A stretch of DNA of 64,000 nt, taken from assembly GCF_001269985.1 (NCBI RefSeq), contig NZ_BBZB01000002.1:310001-374000 (forward strand). Direction: 5' to 3'. The position numbers and the translations under genes are program-made. Shown in pieces: positions 26,654 through 35,759 of the stretch (position 1 is its first letter; each line of letters begins with the position of its first letter). The notes under the pieces were generated by a model. That model ran no database searches. It was not told where the DNA came from and worked only from the letters and a program-made list of their open reading frames with translations. This DNA comes from Pseudoalteromonas sp. '520P1 No. 423'. GTDB lineage: Bacteria > Pseudomonadota > Gammaproteobacteria > Enterobacterales > Alteromonadaceae.

Positions 26654-27927
26654 TGGAAAACTTACAAAAACAGTTATGGAATGCAATGGAGCAATGTCGT
26701 GGTTCAATGGAAGTTTCACACCTCATTGAATTATTTTCTCATGTTGCTTTTATTGCAAAAGAAGCCCCTGACTCATTTCAAATAATTGTAAATTCAGGTC
26801 AAGCAAAGCAATTAGATGCCCTAACTAATGCGGGTCAATCATTGGAAAATGTGCACCCTGATAGAATATGTGCTGCGCCAGAACATTATAAAATAGATAC
26901 AAAGGTTGTCAGTGTCGCTATTCAGTTAATTGCTGAGGTAACTAATTTTAAATTATTAGCCAAGCTATTGAGAGAGTTCACAAAAGCAGCGGGAAAAAAA
27001 AGAGGGGAACTTTCATCAAATCTTAATATGGAGAGGGTTTTTACGTCTTTGATTGGCGATTGTAGTAGTAAGTCTCTTTATGATGGGGCGTGTGGATTGG
27101 CAAGGATTGCTTCTGAACTAAATGCTGAAATGCTTTTCTTAGAAGAAAGATGCTACACCACTTGGGTGACTGCTTACCGTTTGTTAACACTAGAGGATAA
27201 GCAATTTGAGCTGAAATATGGTGATTCCTTATTTAATTCCAGTTATAACCACGAAAAGAAGTTTGATCTTGTCGTAATGGAGCCTCCTTTTTCTTTAAGG
27301 TTTGGAGCAGATGAACGCCGTTTGTTAACTGAATTGCCTTTCATTGAAGTACCTACGGGTAAGGTTGCTTCTGCTAATTCTGGCGATAGTTTATGGTTAC
27401 AACAAGCTTTAAGTAACCTAAATGAGGAAGGATTGGGTTACATATTGTTACCACAAGGTGTTTTATTCAGGGGGGGGTATGATGCTAAAGTTCGTGATTA
27501 TTTACTCAACAATGAATTACTAGAAGCTGTAATCGGGTTACCAGCTTCAATATTAGACTTTTCTGGGATCTCTCCTGTTTTACTTATCCTTAATAAAAAT
27601 AAATCTGCTGGTTCACCTGTAGTTTTCGTAGATGCGAGTGAAATAGGAACTGCCAGTAGAGTAGGAGTAGAAATCTCAGAAGATGATGCAAATTTGATTG
27701 CAAATTTGGTATCCGGAAAATTAGCTGATGATCAACGCTACAAAGCAGTCTTCATTCCTGAAATTAGAGATCAAAACAATGAGTTAAATATCTCTAAATA
27801 CATTATCAAAAATATTGAAGTTGAAGAGTTCGATATTACTGAAGAGCTGAAAAAATTAAATAGCTGCCAAGCAAACTTTGAGCAGTCTCAACAAAAGTTA
27901 ACATCGTTACTGAATAAATTTCAATAA
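26653..27927 (+). CDS. HsdM-like protein with degenerate catalytic motif (EPPF)
   Basis: 424 residues, coupled to the half-HsdS. The fold follows N6-adenine methylase subunits: helical N-terminus (1-110), motif I-like DGACGLARIA (from Asp144), the motif IV position VVMEPPFS (Glu210), then LPQGVLFRGGYDAKVRDYLL and IGLPASILDFSGISPVLLILNK as in HsdM. Active enzymes have NPPF/Y with an essential Asn; here Glu replaces it, and the glycine-rich motif I (FxGxG) is also altered. It therefore probably binds without methylating, or uses other chemistry. It is about 130 residues shorter than the active HsdM downstream. It may form an alternative recognition complex with the half-HsdS. Confidence 0.8.
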   Translation: MENLQKQLWNAMEQCRGSMEVSHLIELFSHVAFIAKEAPDSFQIIVNSGQAKQLDALTNAGQSLENVHPDRICAAPEHYKIDTKVVSVAIQLIAEVTNFKLLAKLLREFTKAAGKKRGELSSNLNMERVFTSLIGDCSSKSLYDGACGLARIASELNAEMLFLEERCYTTWVTAYRLLTLEDKQFELKYGDSLFNSSYNHEKKFDLVVMEPPFSLRFGADERRLLTELPFIEVPTGKVASANSGDSLWLQQALSNLNEEGLGYILLPQGVLFRGGYDAKVRDYLLNNELLEAVIGLPASILDFSGISPVLLILNKNKSAGSPVVFVDASEIGTASRVGVEISEDDANLIANLVSGKLADDQRYKAVFIPEIRDQNNELNISKYIIKNIEVEEFDITEELKKLNSCQANFEQSQQKLTSLLNKFQ

Positions 27928-28003
27928 GTTAGTAGTATAAGCAACAACAGTATGTTGCTTCTCATTAATTAGTAACGGAACCAAATAAAAAGGACACAAT
28001 ACA

Positions 28004-29686
28004 ATGACGCAACATGAAAAATTAACCTTAGAAAAATTAGAAACCTGGTTATGGGATAGCGCAGATATCATGCGCGGTAGTATCGATAGCTCTGATTTTA
28101 AAAATTACATTTTTGGTTTGATATTTTTAAAACGCTTAAACGACGTATTCCTTGAGCGCATCGATCAAGAAATGGAAAAAGAAGGCTGCAGTAAAGAGGA
28201 AGCTATTGCAATCATAGAAGAAGATTACGCTAACGAATTTGTACCTGAAGATGCCCGTTGGGACAAAATAGTTAAAAAGACCGAAAATATAGGTGAAAGC
28301 ATTGATGAAGCTTTCGCAGAAATCGAAGCTCAAAATCCTGACCTAGAACGTGTTTTAACAGCAATTAAATTTGGTGATAAAGAACGTTTAAGTAATGACT
28401 TATTGCAACGTTTATTACGACACTTCAACAAGCATAAACTAGGTAACAACAACTTATACAAAGCGGATATGTTAGGCGATGCTTATGAATATCTTATCGC
28501 TCAGTTTGCAGATGATGCTGGTAAAAAAGGTGGTGAGTTCTATACCCCACACGGTGTGGTAGAGCTAATTGTTAAATTAATTGATCCACAACCTGGACAT
28601 GAGATTTACGATCCAACATTTGGTTGTGGCGGTATGTTAGTTGAAAGTGCTCGTCATATTGCTGACAAACCAAATGGTACGCTATACGGCAAGCCAAACT
28701 GTGTGCTTTACGGGCAAGAGCGCAATCTTGGTACTTGGGCTATAGGTAAACTGAATTTATTCCTCCATAACATGAAAGCCAAACTTGAACGTGGTGATAC
28801 CTTAGTAGATCCTAAACATAAAGATGGTAATAGTATACTTTCATTTGACCGCGTTATTGCTAACCCACCATTTTCAGCGCTAGATTGGTGGACGCCACTA
28901 GAAGCTAATAAACAAACTAAGACCGATAAAAACGGTAACGTAAAAGAAGTAGCGCCTAAATACAATAAAGAGCTTAAAGACCCCTATGGTCGCTTTAGCT
29001 ATGGCATTGCACCTCGTAAAAAAGCAGATTTTGCTTTTGTACAACACATGGTTGCTAGCCTTAAAGAAGATGGTCGCATGGGTGTAGTTGTACCACACGG
29101 TGTGTTATTCCGAGAAGGCGATGACGGTAAAATCCGTAAAGGAATGCTTAAAGGCGTTAATGATTTTATAGGTGATTTAATTGAAGGCATTATTGGCTTG
29201 CCTACAAGTTTGTTTTACAACACAGGTATAGCTGCGGCCATTATCTTAATCAACAAAAGTAAACCTGCTGCACTCAAAGATAAAGTTGTATTTATTGATG
29301 CCAGTGAAAGTTTTGAAGAAGGTAAAAATCAAAATAAATTGCTTGATACTGATATCGAAACGATTACTGCTAGCTTCAACAAGGCCGTTGAGCAATTGGT
29401 TGAGGCAGGTGAGCAAACCCAAGATCAAACTAAAGCACTATTAAGACAAGTTGAAGTTGAAAAATACCTTCGTGTCGTTGAAATGGAAGAGATTGAACAA
29501 AACGATTTTAATTTAAACATTAGCCGCTACATTGATACCTCTGAACCTGAAGAGATTATTAACGTTAAATCTGTTTTAAAGAGCCTTGACTTAATTGATG
29601 ATGAAATCGTTGAACTGGACAAAGTATTAAAGCAACACTTGTCTACAATCAACTTTAATGAGGAGAGCAGCCATGTTGGGAAATAA
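28004..29686 (+). CDS. hsdM: Type I restriction-modification methyltransferase subunit
   Basis: 560 residues; AAGGA upstream of ATG 28004. The N-terminal HsdM domain is clear (KLETWLWDSADIMRGSIDSS), followed by KKGGEFYTPHGVVELIVKL, SAM-binding motif I YDPTFGCGGMLVES (Asp203), and catalytic motif IV VIANPPFSALDWW (Asn287). HGVLFREGDDGKIRKGML and GIIGLPTSLFYNTGIAAAII complete the family pattern. It methylates adenine in the site chosen by HsdS and protects host DNA. The 5' end of hsdS overlaps its last codons. It is preceded by a 76-bp gap from the degenerate HsdM-like gene, so it could have its own promoter. Confidence 0.95.
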   Translation: MTQHEKLTLEKLETWLWDSADIMRGSIDSSDFKNYIFGLIFLKRLNDVFLERIDQEMEKEGCSKEEAIAIIEEDYANEFVPEDARWDKIVKKTENIGESIDEAFAEIEAQNPDLERVLTAIKFGDKERLSNDLLQRLLRHFNKHKLGNNNLYKADMLGDAYEYLIAQFADDAGKKGGEFYTPHGVVELIVKLIDPQPGHEIYDPTFGCGGMLVESARHIADKPNGTLYGKPNCVLYGQERNLGTWAIGKLNLFLHNMKAKLERGDTLVDPKHKDGNSILSFDRVIANPPFSALDWWTPLEANKQTKTDKNGNVKEVAPKYNKELKDPYGRFSYGIAPRKKADFAFVQHMVASLKEDGRMGVVVPHGVLFREGDDGKIRKGMLKGVNDFIGDLIEGIIGLPTSLFYNTGIAAAIILINKSKPAALKDKVVFIDASESFEEGKNQNKLLDTDIETITASFNKAVEQLVEAGEQTQDQTKALLRQVEVEKYLRVVEMEEIEQNDFNLNISRYIDTSEPEEIINVKSVLKSLDLIDDEIVELDKVLKQHLSTINFNEESSHVGK

Positions 29687-30857
29687 TATTGAAAATATTC
29701 CTGAGGGTTGGACTGTTGCGAATATTGAAGACATCGCAGATATAAAAACAGGCTCTGGCGACACTCAAGATAAAGAGGAAGGCGGGAAATACCCTTTTTA
29801 TGTTCGCTCAAATACCATTGAAAGAGTTAATAATTATACGTTTGATGGTGAAGGTGTGCTTACATCTGGTGATGGTGTTGGTGTGGGTAAAATTTATCAT
29901 TACGTAAATGGTAAAATTCATTATCACCAACGGGTATATAACATTCACAACTTTAAAAAGAATGTCTTAGGTCGCTACTTTTACGAATACTTTAGGCATA
30001 ATTTTTACAGCCGTGTTATGCGCATGAGCGCCAAAGGTTCTGTAGATTCTGTTCGCCTCGATATGATTGCTAAAATGTCTGTGCTTATTCCACCTCTTGT
30101 TGAGCAGGAAAAGGTTGCAGATATACTTTCTTCGGTTAATCAAAAAATAGATCTTATACATAGCAAAATCGAACACACACAGAAGCTGAGAAAGGGGTTG
30201 ATTCAAAAGCTATTTTCTATTGGTGTTGGAATTAAAGATATTAATGGTAACTGGCATTCGCATACAGAATTCAAAGACACAAAAATAGGGAAATTACCTA
30301 AAAAGTGGAGATGTATCAGATTAGGTGACTTAACCGAAATAAATTATGGTAAGTCTCCAAAAGGTTTGGATTCTGGTGTGGGAGAAAATCCTATTTTTGG
30401 AACAGGTGGAATAGTTGGCTTCTCGAATCAATCGGTGTGCAAAACATCAAGTGTAATTCTAGGCAGGAAAGGAACAATAGATAAGGTTCAATATAGTGAT
30501 AAGCCTTTCTGGTGTATTGATACTACTTTTTATACATCTAACCATAAACATTGCTCAGCTAAGTGGGTCTACCTTTACCTGAGTAAGTTAGATTTACGTA
30601 AGCTAAATGAAGCTACTGGTGTGCCTAGCTTATCTAGGAAAAATTTAGAGAACATTCTGATACCTATACCAAGCGAAAGCGAAGAAGCTTTTATAATAGA
30701 TTTGTTTGAGCAACTTGATAAAAGTTCACGGTTACTTGAAGAGCAATTTAAAGAAATACAAAACCTAAAAAAAGGTTTAATGCAAAAGCTACTTACTGGC
30801 AAGTGGCGTGTCAATCTGGATAAGGTTACAGAAAAACAAGTTGCTCTCAAAGCTTAG
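29673..30857 (+). CDS. hsdS: Type I restriction-modification specificity subunit
   Basis: 394 residues from ATG 29673 (GAGGAG seven bases upstream), overlapping hsdM by 14 bp. There are two target-recognition domains, each beginning with the usual pattern: IPEGWTVANIEDIADIKTG (about 5) and LPKKWRCIRLGDLTEINYG (about 205). Each is followed by a conserved helix (LVEQEKVADILSSVNQKIDL; FIIDLFEQLDKSSRLLEEQF) and the LRKGLIQKL/LKKGLMQKLLTG end segment. It recognises a bipartite DNA sequence and holds HsdM and HsdR. The recognition sequence cannot be read from the protein by eye. Confidence 0.95.
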   Translation: MLGNNIENIPEGWTVANIEDIADIKTGSGDTQDKEEGGKYPFYVRSNTIERVNNYTFDGEGVLTSGDGVGVGKIYHYVNGKIHYHQRVYNIHNFKKNVLGRYFYEYFRHNFYSRVMRMSAKGSVDSVRLDMIAKMSVLIPPLVEQEKVADILSSVNQKIDLIHSKIEHTQKLRKGLIQKLFSIGVGIKDINGNWHSHTEFKDTKIGKLPKKWRCIRLGDLTEINYGKSPKGLDSGVGENPIFGTGGIVGFSNQSVCKTSSVILGRKGTIDKVQYSDKPFWCIDTTFYTSNHKHCSAKWVYLYLSKLDLRKLNEATGVPSLSRKNLENILIPIPSESEEAFIIDLFEQLDKSSRLLEEQFKEIQNLKKGLMQKLLTGKWRVNLDKVTEKQVALKA

Positions 30858-30880
30858 TTTAAAAGGATAAGGTCATTAAT

Positions 30881-33800
30881 ATGGAACAAGAAGAGTCACA
30901 AGCCAATAACAGCCAACCTGAGTTAATCGGTGTTGAAAAGCCTGCTATTGCTTGGTTGGTAAAGCTAGGTTATACCCACTTACCAGGTAAAAGCATCAAG
31001 CAAGAGCATAGAACGGATGCGCCCATATTAGAAGAGGTGCTGTCTGAGCGCTTACTTAAGCTTAACCCTTGGTTGGCTGATGTTGCCAGTGGCACAAAAC
31101 GTGCCGTAAAACTACTGCGAGACATTTGGTTTGATGAAAGTTCTGACTTAATGCTGGCTAATCAGGCATTTTGGTTAAAAGTCTTGTTCCATAGCGACCT
31201 TCAGCTCAAAGATAAAGATGGTAATCCCAAAAGCATTCGCTTCATTGAGCAAACATCAGCATCAGAAAACGACTTTCATGTTGTTGATCAATATGTCGGC
31301 AAAAATGCTAATGATGATCCGTTTAAGCCAGATCTATTGCTATTCATTAACGGCATACCACTAGGTGTTATTGAATGTAAAAAAAGCAGTATTAAGTTAG
31401 AGAAAGGTATTGCACAGATTGATGGTTATATTAATACCTTTAAGCCGCATTTTGCTTTTAATATGGTGTGTGCGGCCATTAATCGCACTGCGGCAAAATA
31501 CGGAGCTATCTATTCACCAGAACAATTTTACTTAACCTATAAGTTCGACCCCAAGCGCCCTGAAGAAAAGCAGATTCTGGATGAAATAGAGAAAAAATTA
31601 GGCAAACCACCTACTGAGCAAGACAAGCTTATTTGGGCGCTGTTTGAACCTTCACGCTTTTTACGCTTAGTGTGTTTTTATCCTATTTACGAATTGGAAG
31701 ATGGCACTGTCATCAAAAAATTGCCTCGTTATCAACAATGGCGAGCTGTTGAAAAAACCTTAAACAGGTTACATGGTAAAGACCCTAAACACCCAGGCGA
31801 ACAACTAGGCGGAACTATCTGGCATACCCAAGGTAGCGGTAAATCGCTCACTATGGTCATGCTATCAAGATTGCTAAGAGCTGAAGCTTCAGGATTTGAT
31901 AATCCTAGTATTCTCATTCTTACTGATAGAACCGACTTAGATAATCAAATATTTAATACTATTGACCATGTAGCAGGTATAACCGCGAGTAAAGCAAACT
32001 CAGTATCAGGTTTGGAAACCTTGCTTGGTAATGACTATGGCATGGTATTTACTTCCACTGTTCAAAAGTTTCAAGAGCGCGATGGTAAGCCTATTAAGGC
32101 TGCTCAAGAAACAGAACACGCTGACAGTATTGAGCTTTTAAAATCACGAGTTCGTCGTGTTTTAAGAAAAGACGATAAAGGTCGAGAAAGTTATTGGATA
32201 ATTAAAGAGAATAACGAAAATCTTGGTAAGTTTGACGATGATGGTGAGCCGTTAAAAGCAAAATGGAAAGCTGTAAGTGAAGAGCAAGTAGACTTTAAGG
32301 TGCTCTCAACTAAACACAATTTCTTCGTTATGATTGATGAGGCGCATCGTTCACAATATGGCTTTTTAGCGGCATTTATGCGAGCAAGCTTACCAAATGC
32401 TAAGTTCCTCGCTTTTACTGGCACCCCACTAGGAAAAGACGATAAAAACACGCTAAAAGAATTTGGTGGCGATGATTACATTGATACCTACCGACTTGAT
32501 GAAGCTGTGGCTGACGGTGCAACATTGCCAATTAAATATTTAGAAGGCATGAGTAATTGGTTCAGTGATGGCAACTTACAAAAAGAGTTTGATGATAAGT
32601 TTGGTCAAGAGCCGCCAGAACGTAAAAAAGCACTTAAACAGCAGCTACTGAAAAAGCGTCGTGGTGCAAAAGAGCGTATTACTGAAAATGCTAAACATTT
32701 AATTGAGCACTTCTTAACATCAGTAAAAGCGCGTGGCTTTAAAGGAATGCTAGTGTGTGATGGCCGTGAACAGGCTATCAAATACAAAGACACTCTTGAT
32801 GCCTTAATGGAAGAAAGAGTTAAAGGTGGGCTGCCGACTTTTGAAAGCCGCGTTGTTATTTCACTCAATAGCATGACTGAAAAGCGCACAGGCGCTAGTG
32901 AACAACAAAAAGCGGATAAAAAAGGGCTTAAACAAAAACTAGAAACTATTGAAGAGCGTGTTAAGCGTGAAATGAAAGAAGGAAAAACTCCAGTTTGTGT
33001 ACCAACGGATGATATTTCTACGCTAGTTAATGAGCTGTTTAAATTGCCTTATGGTGATGAAAAAGAAAATAAAGAAGATGATAAAGCTAAAGTAAACAAT
33101 ATTGGCTTAATTATAGTTTCAGACATGCTATTAACAGGCTGGGATGCACCTATTGTTAATACACTATTTTTAGATAAATCACTTAAAGAACATACCTTAC
33201 TGCAAGCAATTGCGCGTGTTAATAGAACGCGTAAAGGCAAGAAAGCGGGTTATATCATGGACTACTACGGCATAGTAGAAGCGCTTGATGAGGCTTTAAA
33301 AATATTTGCTGGTGATGTTAAACGCGAACAGGTGTGGACAGACGTAGAAGCAGAGCTGCCAAAACTAAAAGCTGCGATGCAAAAAGTGCTAGATATTCTA
33401 CCAAAGAAACACAACTTGGTTAAACAAGCCGAAGCGTACAAAGAAGATGCTGATCTATATTTAGACCCTGATACTCGCTTAGATATCGTTGAAGACTTTT
33501 TAGCGGCTTTAGCTGAATTTAACAGTAAGCTTGATATTGTGTTGCCCGATCAAAGAGGCGCTCCATATAAACCTTACTTTGCTGTATTTAACGAAATCAA
33601 ATTAGCACTTCGCCAAAAATTACCTGAATTTGCTGATAAAGCGCGTGTAACAGAAGCTGAAACCGCCATTTTAAAAGAGCTACTTGACGAGCACATTGAA
33701 GCTAGCCCAGTGAAAAGCTTGCTAGATAGGGAGATCTCTATTCTTGATGCTGCTGATATGGACTTACTGAAAAAGCAAAAAGGCGTAGGCAGCGCTGCTT

Positions 33801-34267
33801 TAGTAATGAAAAACCAACTTAAGCACACCATCAAAACAGGTAAAAACAAAGATCCTGGTTTCTTTGGTGATCTAGAGCAAGAATTAGAAAAGCTACTCCA
33901 AGATGAAAAAGAAGGAAGAATTGAACAAGCACAATTTTTAGAGCAGCTTGATATTTTCTCTCAGAGAGTTAGAGATAAAGATGCCAAAGCTGGAGATGTT
34001 GGTTTTACAACGGCAAGTGAGATAGCCGTATTCAACTACCTTAAAACTCAAGTAGAAGATGCCGAAGCAGAAGCATGGACAAAAGGCATTTTTAAAGATG
34101 CAGAGTTAGCAGAAGTGTTAGCTTCTAACCTTTGGAAAAAACAAGACGACATTCATGCCGCTATGAAGAAGTCTGTCCGCAGTGTACTTCGTGGCTTAGC
34201 AGGTTGGGATATGACTGTGGCACGTCAGCATACCAATGAAATATTCAAGATCATGCTGAATAACTAG
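30881..34267 (+). CDS. hsdR: Type I restriction endonuclease motor subunit
   Basis: 1128 residues. The N-terminal PD-(D/E)xK-type nuclease is visible in KPDLLLFINGIPLGVIECKK (about 150-168). The translocase motor follows: motif I WHTQGSGKSLTMVM (about 312), motif II FVMIDEAHRSQYG (about 484), motif III LAFTGTPLG, then SDMLLTGWDAPIVNTLFLDK and LLQAIARVNRTRKGKKAGYI in the second lobe. The C-terminal ~300 residues are helical, as in EcoR124I HsdR, which binds the HsdM/HsdS core. It cleaves unmodified DNA after translocation. It starts 24 bp after hsdS. No truncation or key-residue loss was seen. Confidence 0.95.
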   Translation: MEQEESQANNSQPELIGVEKPAIAWLVKLGYTHLPGKSIKQEHRTDAPILEEVLSERLLKLNPWLADVASGTKRAVKLLRDIWFDESSDLMLANQAFWLKVLFHSDLQLKDKDGNPKSIRFIEQTSASENDFHVVDQYVGKNANDDPFKPDLLLFINGIPLGVIECKKSSIKLEKGIAQIDGYINTFKPHFAFNMVCAAINRTAAKYGAIYSPEQFYLTYKFDPKRPEEKQILDEIEKKLGKPPTEQDKLIWALFEPSRFLRLVCFYPIYELEDGTVIKKLPRYQQWRAVEKTLNRLHGKDPKHPGEQLGGTIWHTQGSGKSLTMVMLSRLLRAEASGFDNPSILILTDRTDLDNQIFNTIDHVAGITASKANSVSGLETLLGNDYGMVFTSTVQKFQERDGKPIKAAQETEHADSIELLKSRVRRVLRKDDKGRESYWIIKENNENLGKFDDDGEPLKAKWKAVSEEQVDFKVLSTKHNFFVMIDEAHRSQYGFLAAFMRASLPNAKFLAFTGTPLGKDDKNTLKEFGGDDYIDTYRLDEAVADGATLPIKYLEGMSNWFSDGNLQKEFDDKFGQEPPERKKALKQQLLKKRRGAKERITENAKHLIEHFLTSVKARGFKGMLVCDGREQAIKYKDTLDALMEERVKGGLPTFESRVVISLNSMTEKRTGASEQQKADKKGLKQKLETIEERVKREMKEGKTPVCVPTDDISTLVNELFKLPYGDEKENKEDDKAKVNNIGLIIVSDMLLTGWDAPIVNTLFLDKSLKEHTLLQAIARVNRTRKGKKAGYIMDYYGIVEALDEALKIFAGDVKREQVWTDVEAELPKLKAAMQKVLDILPKKHNLVKQAEAYKEDADLYLDPDTRLDIVEDFLAALAEFNSKLDIVLPDQRGAPYKPYFAVFNEIKLALRQKLPEFADKARVTEAETAILKELLDEHIEASPVKSLLDREISILDAADMDLLKKQKGVGSAALVMKNQLKHTIKTGKNKDPGFFGDLEQELEKLLQDEKEGRIEQAQFLEQLDIFSQRVRDKDAKAGDVGFTTASEIAVFNYLKTQVEDAEAEAWTKGIFKDAELAEVLASNLWKKQDDIHAAMKKSVRSVLRGLAGWDMTVARQHTNEIFKIMLNN

Positions 34268-34286
34268 AGATATAGGATAAATATTA

Positions 34287-34568
34287 ATGAAAATAGAGTT
34301 AGTTTTAGGGGTAGTGATATTGTTTCTTCTAATAGGTGGAGCTATCTATACCATTTTCAAAATGATGAATAGTTTAGGAGGAGAAGTTAAAAGTGCTTTC
34401 CCATTATCGCTAGAGCAATACCTAGCACAGAACCCTCATTGCAAGACGAATTTTGGAATAAAGTGCTCAACGTGTAATTCAAATAGAATTCATAGAAAAG
34501 TAGTTGCAAATACATCTGTATTTAGTTGTAACTCTTGCAGCACTAACTTATATCACGTTGACGCATAA
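34287..34568 (+). CDS. Small membrane protein with zinc ribbon
   Basis: 93 residues. One N-terminal membrane helix (LVLGVVILFLLIGGAIYTIF) is followed by a linker and a C-terminal zinc ribbon with two CxxC pairs (KCSTCNSNRIHRK ... FSCNSCSTNLY). It lies 20 bp after hsdR and 14 bp before the metallopeptidase gene, so it belongs to the R-M operon tail. Function unknown; metal-binding and membrane anchoring are visible features. Confidence 0.65.
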   Translation: MKIELVLGVVILFLLIGGAIYTIFKMMNSLGGEVKSAFPLSLEQYLAQNPHCKTNFGIKCSTCNSNRIHRKVVANTSVFSCNSCSTNLYHVDA

Positions 34569-34581
34569 AGGGTATATTTGA

Positions 34582-35286
34582 ATGCCTGTTTTTGACTATG
34601 GTACGACTCAAATTGAATGGTACTTTAAACTAGATAATAAACTTAAAAGTCATTATATCACTGTAGAACGTGATAAGGCTGTGCTGCTTAGAGGCCCTGG
34701 TGTTGATGAGCAGCAACAGAAAGAACTCATAAAGCACCGTGCTAGATGGATTAAACAAAAGCTTGTTGAAGTCAATCAAGCTATTAAAGAAGAGATAGTA
34801 ACTGGAAGTCGCGCTGTATATCGCGGGCGTTCTTATTATTGCGAAATAATTCATGATGATTCGATTAAGCGGGTTGATATTAATTTTAATCACAGTAAAT
34901 TTTCGATCCTATCACCAAAAAAAGGGCCTATTCCTTTAACAGACTTTAAGCTTGAACTAGAGCGATTTTATTCAAAAAAAGCATCTGAAAAATTAGGATC
35001 AAGAATCCGTTACTGGCAAAGAGAAACGGGCTTAGAAGCACTTACCTATAAAATTAAAAAACTTAAAAGTAGATGGGGAAACTGTACTGAGAATAACGTT
35101 ATTGAGTTTAATCCTAAAATAATGGAATTCTCAGGAAGCGTTATTGATTACATCATCATCCACGAGCTTTGCCACACTGTTGAAAAAAAGCACAATAAAG
35201 AATTTTGGAACCTAGTTGCAAGCCACTGCCCTGATTGGAAGAAACACCATGAGGAAGTGGAGCAAGCTGGGAAAATGGAATTATAA
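34582..35286 (+). CDS. YgjP/SprT-like metal-dependent hydrolase
   Basis: 234 residues of the YgjP (DUF45) family. The zinc motif HELCHTVEKKHNKEFW has the HExxH plus downstream His arrangement, preceded by the family signatures KLKSRWGNCTENNVIEFNPKI and VIDYIIIHEL. The N-terminal half is the beta-rich part typical of the family (RGRSYYCEIIHDD). Such genes are often found next to hsdR and are annotated as M48-like peptidases; their cellular substrate is not established to my knowledge. It continues the operon after hsdR and precedes the kinase module by 15 bp. Confidence 0.85.
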   Translation: MPVFDYGTTQIEWYFKLDNKLKSHYITVERDKAVLLRGPGVDEQQQKELIKHRARWIKQKLVEVNQAIKEEIVTGSRAVYRGRSYYCEIIHDDSIKRVDINFNHSKFSILSPKKGPIPLTDFKLELERFYSKKASEKLGSRIRYWQRETGLEALTYKIKKLKSRWGNCTENNVIEFNPKIMEFSGSVIDYIIIHELCHTVEKKHNKEFWNLVASHCPDWKKHHEEVEQAGKMEL

Positions 35287-35300
35287 ATAAGGAGATAAGA

Positions 35301-35759
35301 TTGAATACTATAGGAATAAGAGTTTCCCCTACTGAAATTACATTTAGTATTTTTGATACTGTTGAAAACTCAATAATAAACATTGAAGAGATAGCAATAC
35401 CTAACGCATTAACAGTTCCTGAGAGGCTTAAATATATACGTTGTAATATTTTGGATGTTCTTCGCGAGTATGAAGTTAAGAAAGCTGGAATCAGGCTTTC
35501 AGAACCATCAGCTAGATCAATCAGTATTGAGCGCGTTCAAATTGAAGGTGTAATCCAAGAAGCTTTCTCAAGTAGCGTTTTAGATGAATATTACTATGGT
35601 GCGATAAGCACTATCGCAGCTAAAAACAATATAGATAGAAACAGAATAAAGCCCTTGGTAAAGGGTAATGAAAATTACGATGCCGTTGAAAATTGGCAAG
35701 AGTTGTCTGAAAAAGAAAGGGAAGCAGTTTTAACTGCAATAGGAGCAATGAATGCTTAA
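35301..35759 (+). CDS. 152-aa protein, possible RNase H-like fold, partner of kinase
   Basis: The start is TTG 35301 with GGAG six bases upstream. The N-terminus MNTIGIRVSPTEITFSIFDT has the beta-strand pattern of RuvC/actin-like RNase H folds, where an acidic residue normally sits in strand 1; here no clear Asp is present in that position, so catalysis is doubtful. The middle (LDVLREYEVKKAGIRLSEPSA) fits the alternating helix-strand order. The C-terminus includes NWQELSEKEREAVLTAIGAM. It overlaps the kinase gene by 8 bp, so the two are co-translated. Fold assignment is by eye only. Confidence 0.55.
   Translation: MNTIGIRVSPTEITFSIFDTVENSIINIEEIAIPNALTVPERLKYIRCNILDVLREYEVKKAGIRLSEPSARSISIERVQIEGVIQEAFSSSVLDEYYYGAISTIAAKNNIDRNRIKPLVKGNENYDAVENWQELSEKEREAVLTAIGAMNA

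Noticed and set aside
34630..34893. Antisense open frames over hsdR and the YgjP-like gene
   Set aside because: No ribosome-binding sites, poor composition, and fully explained as shadows of strong coding genes.
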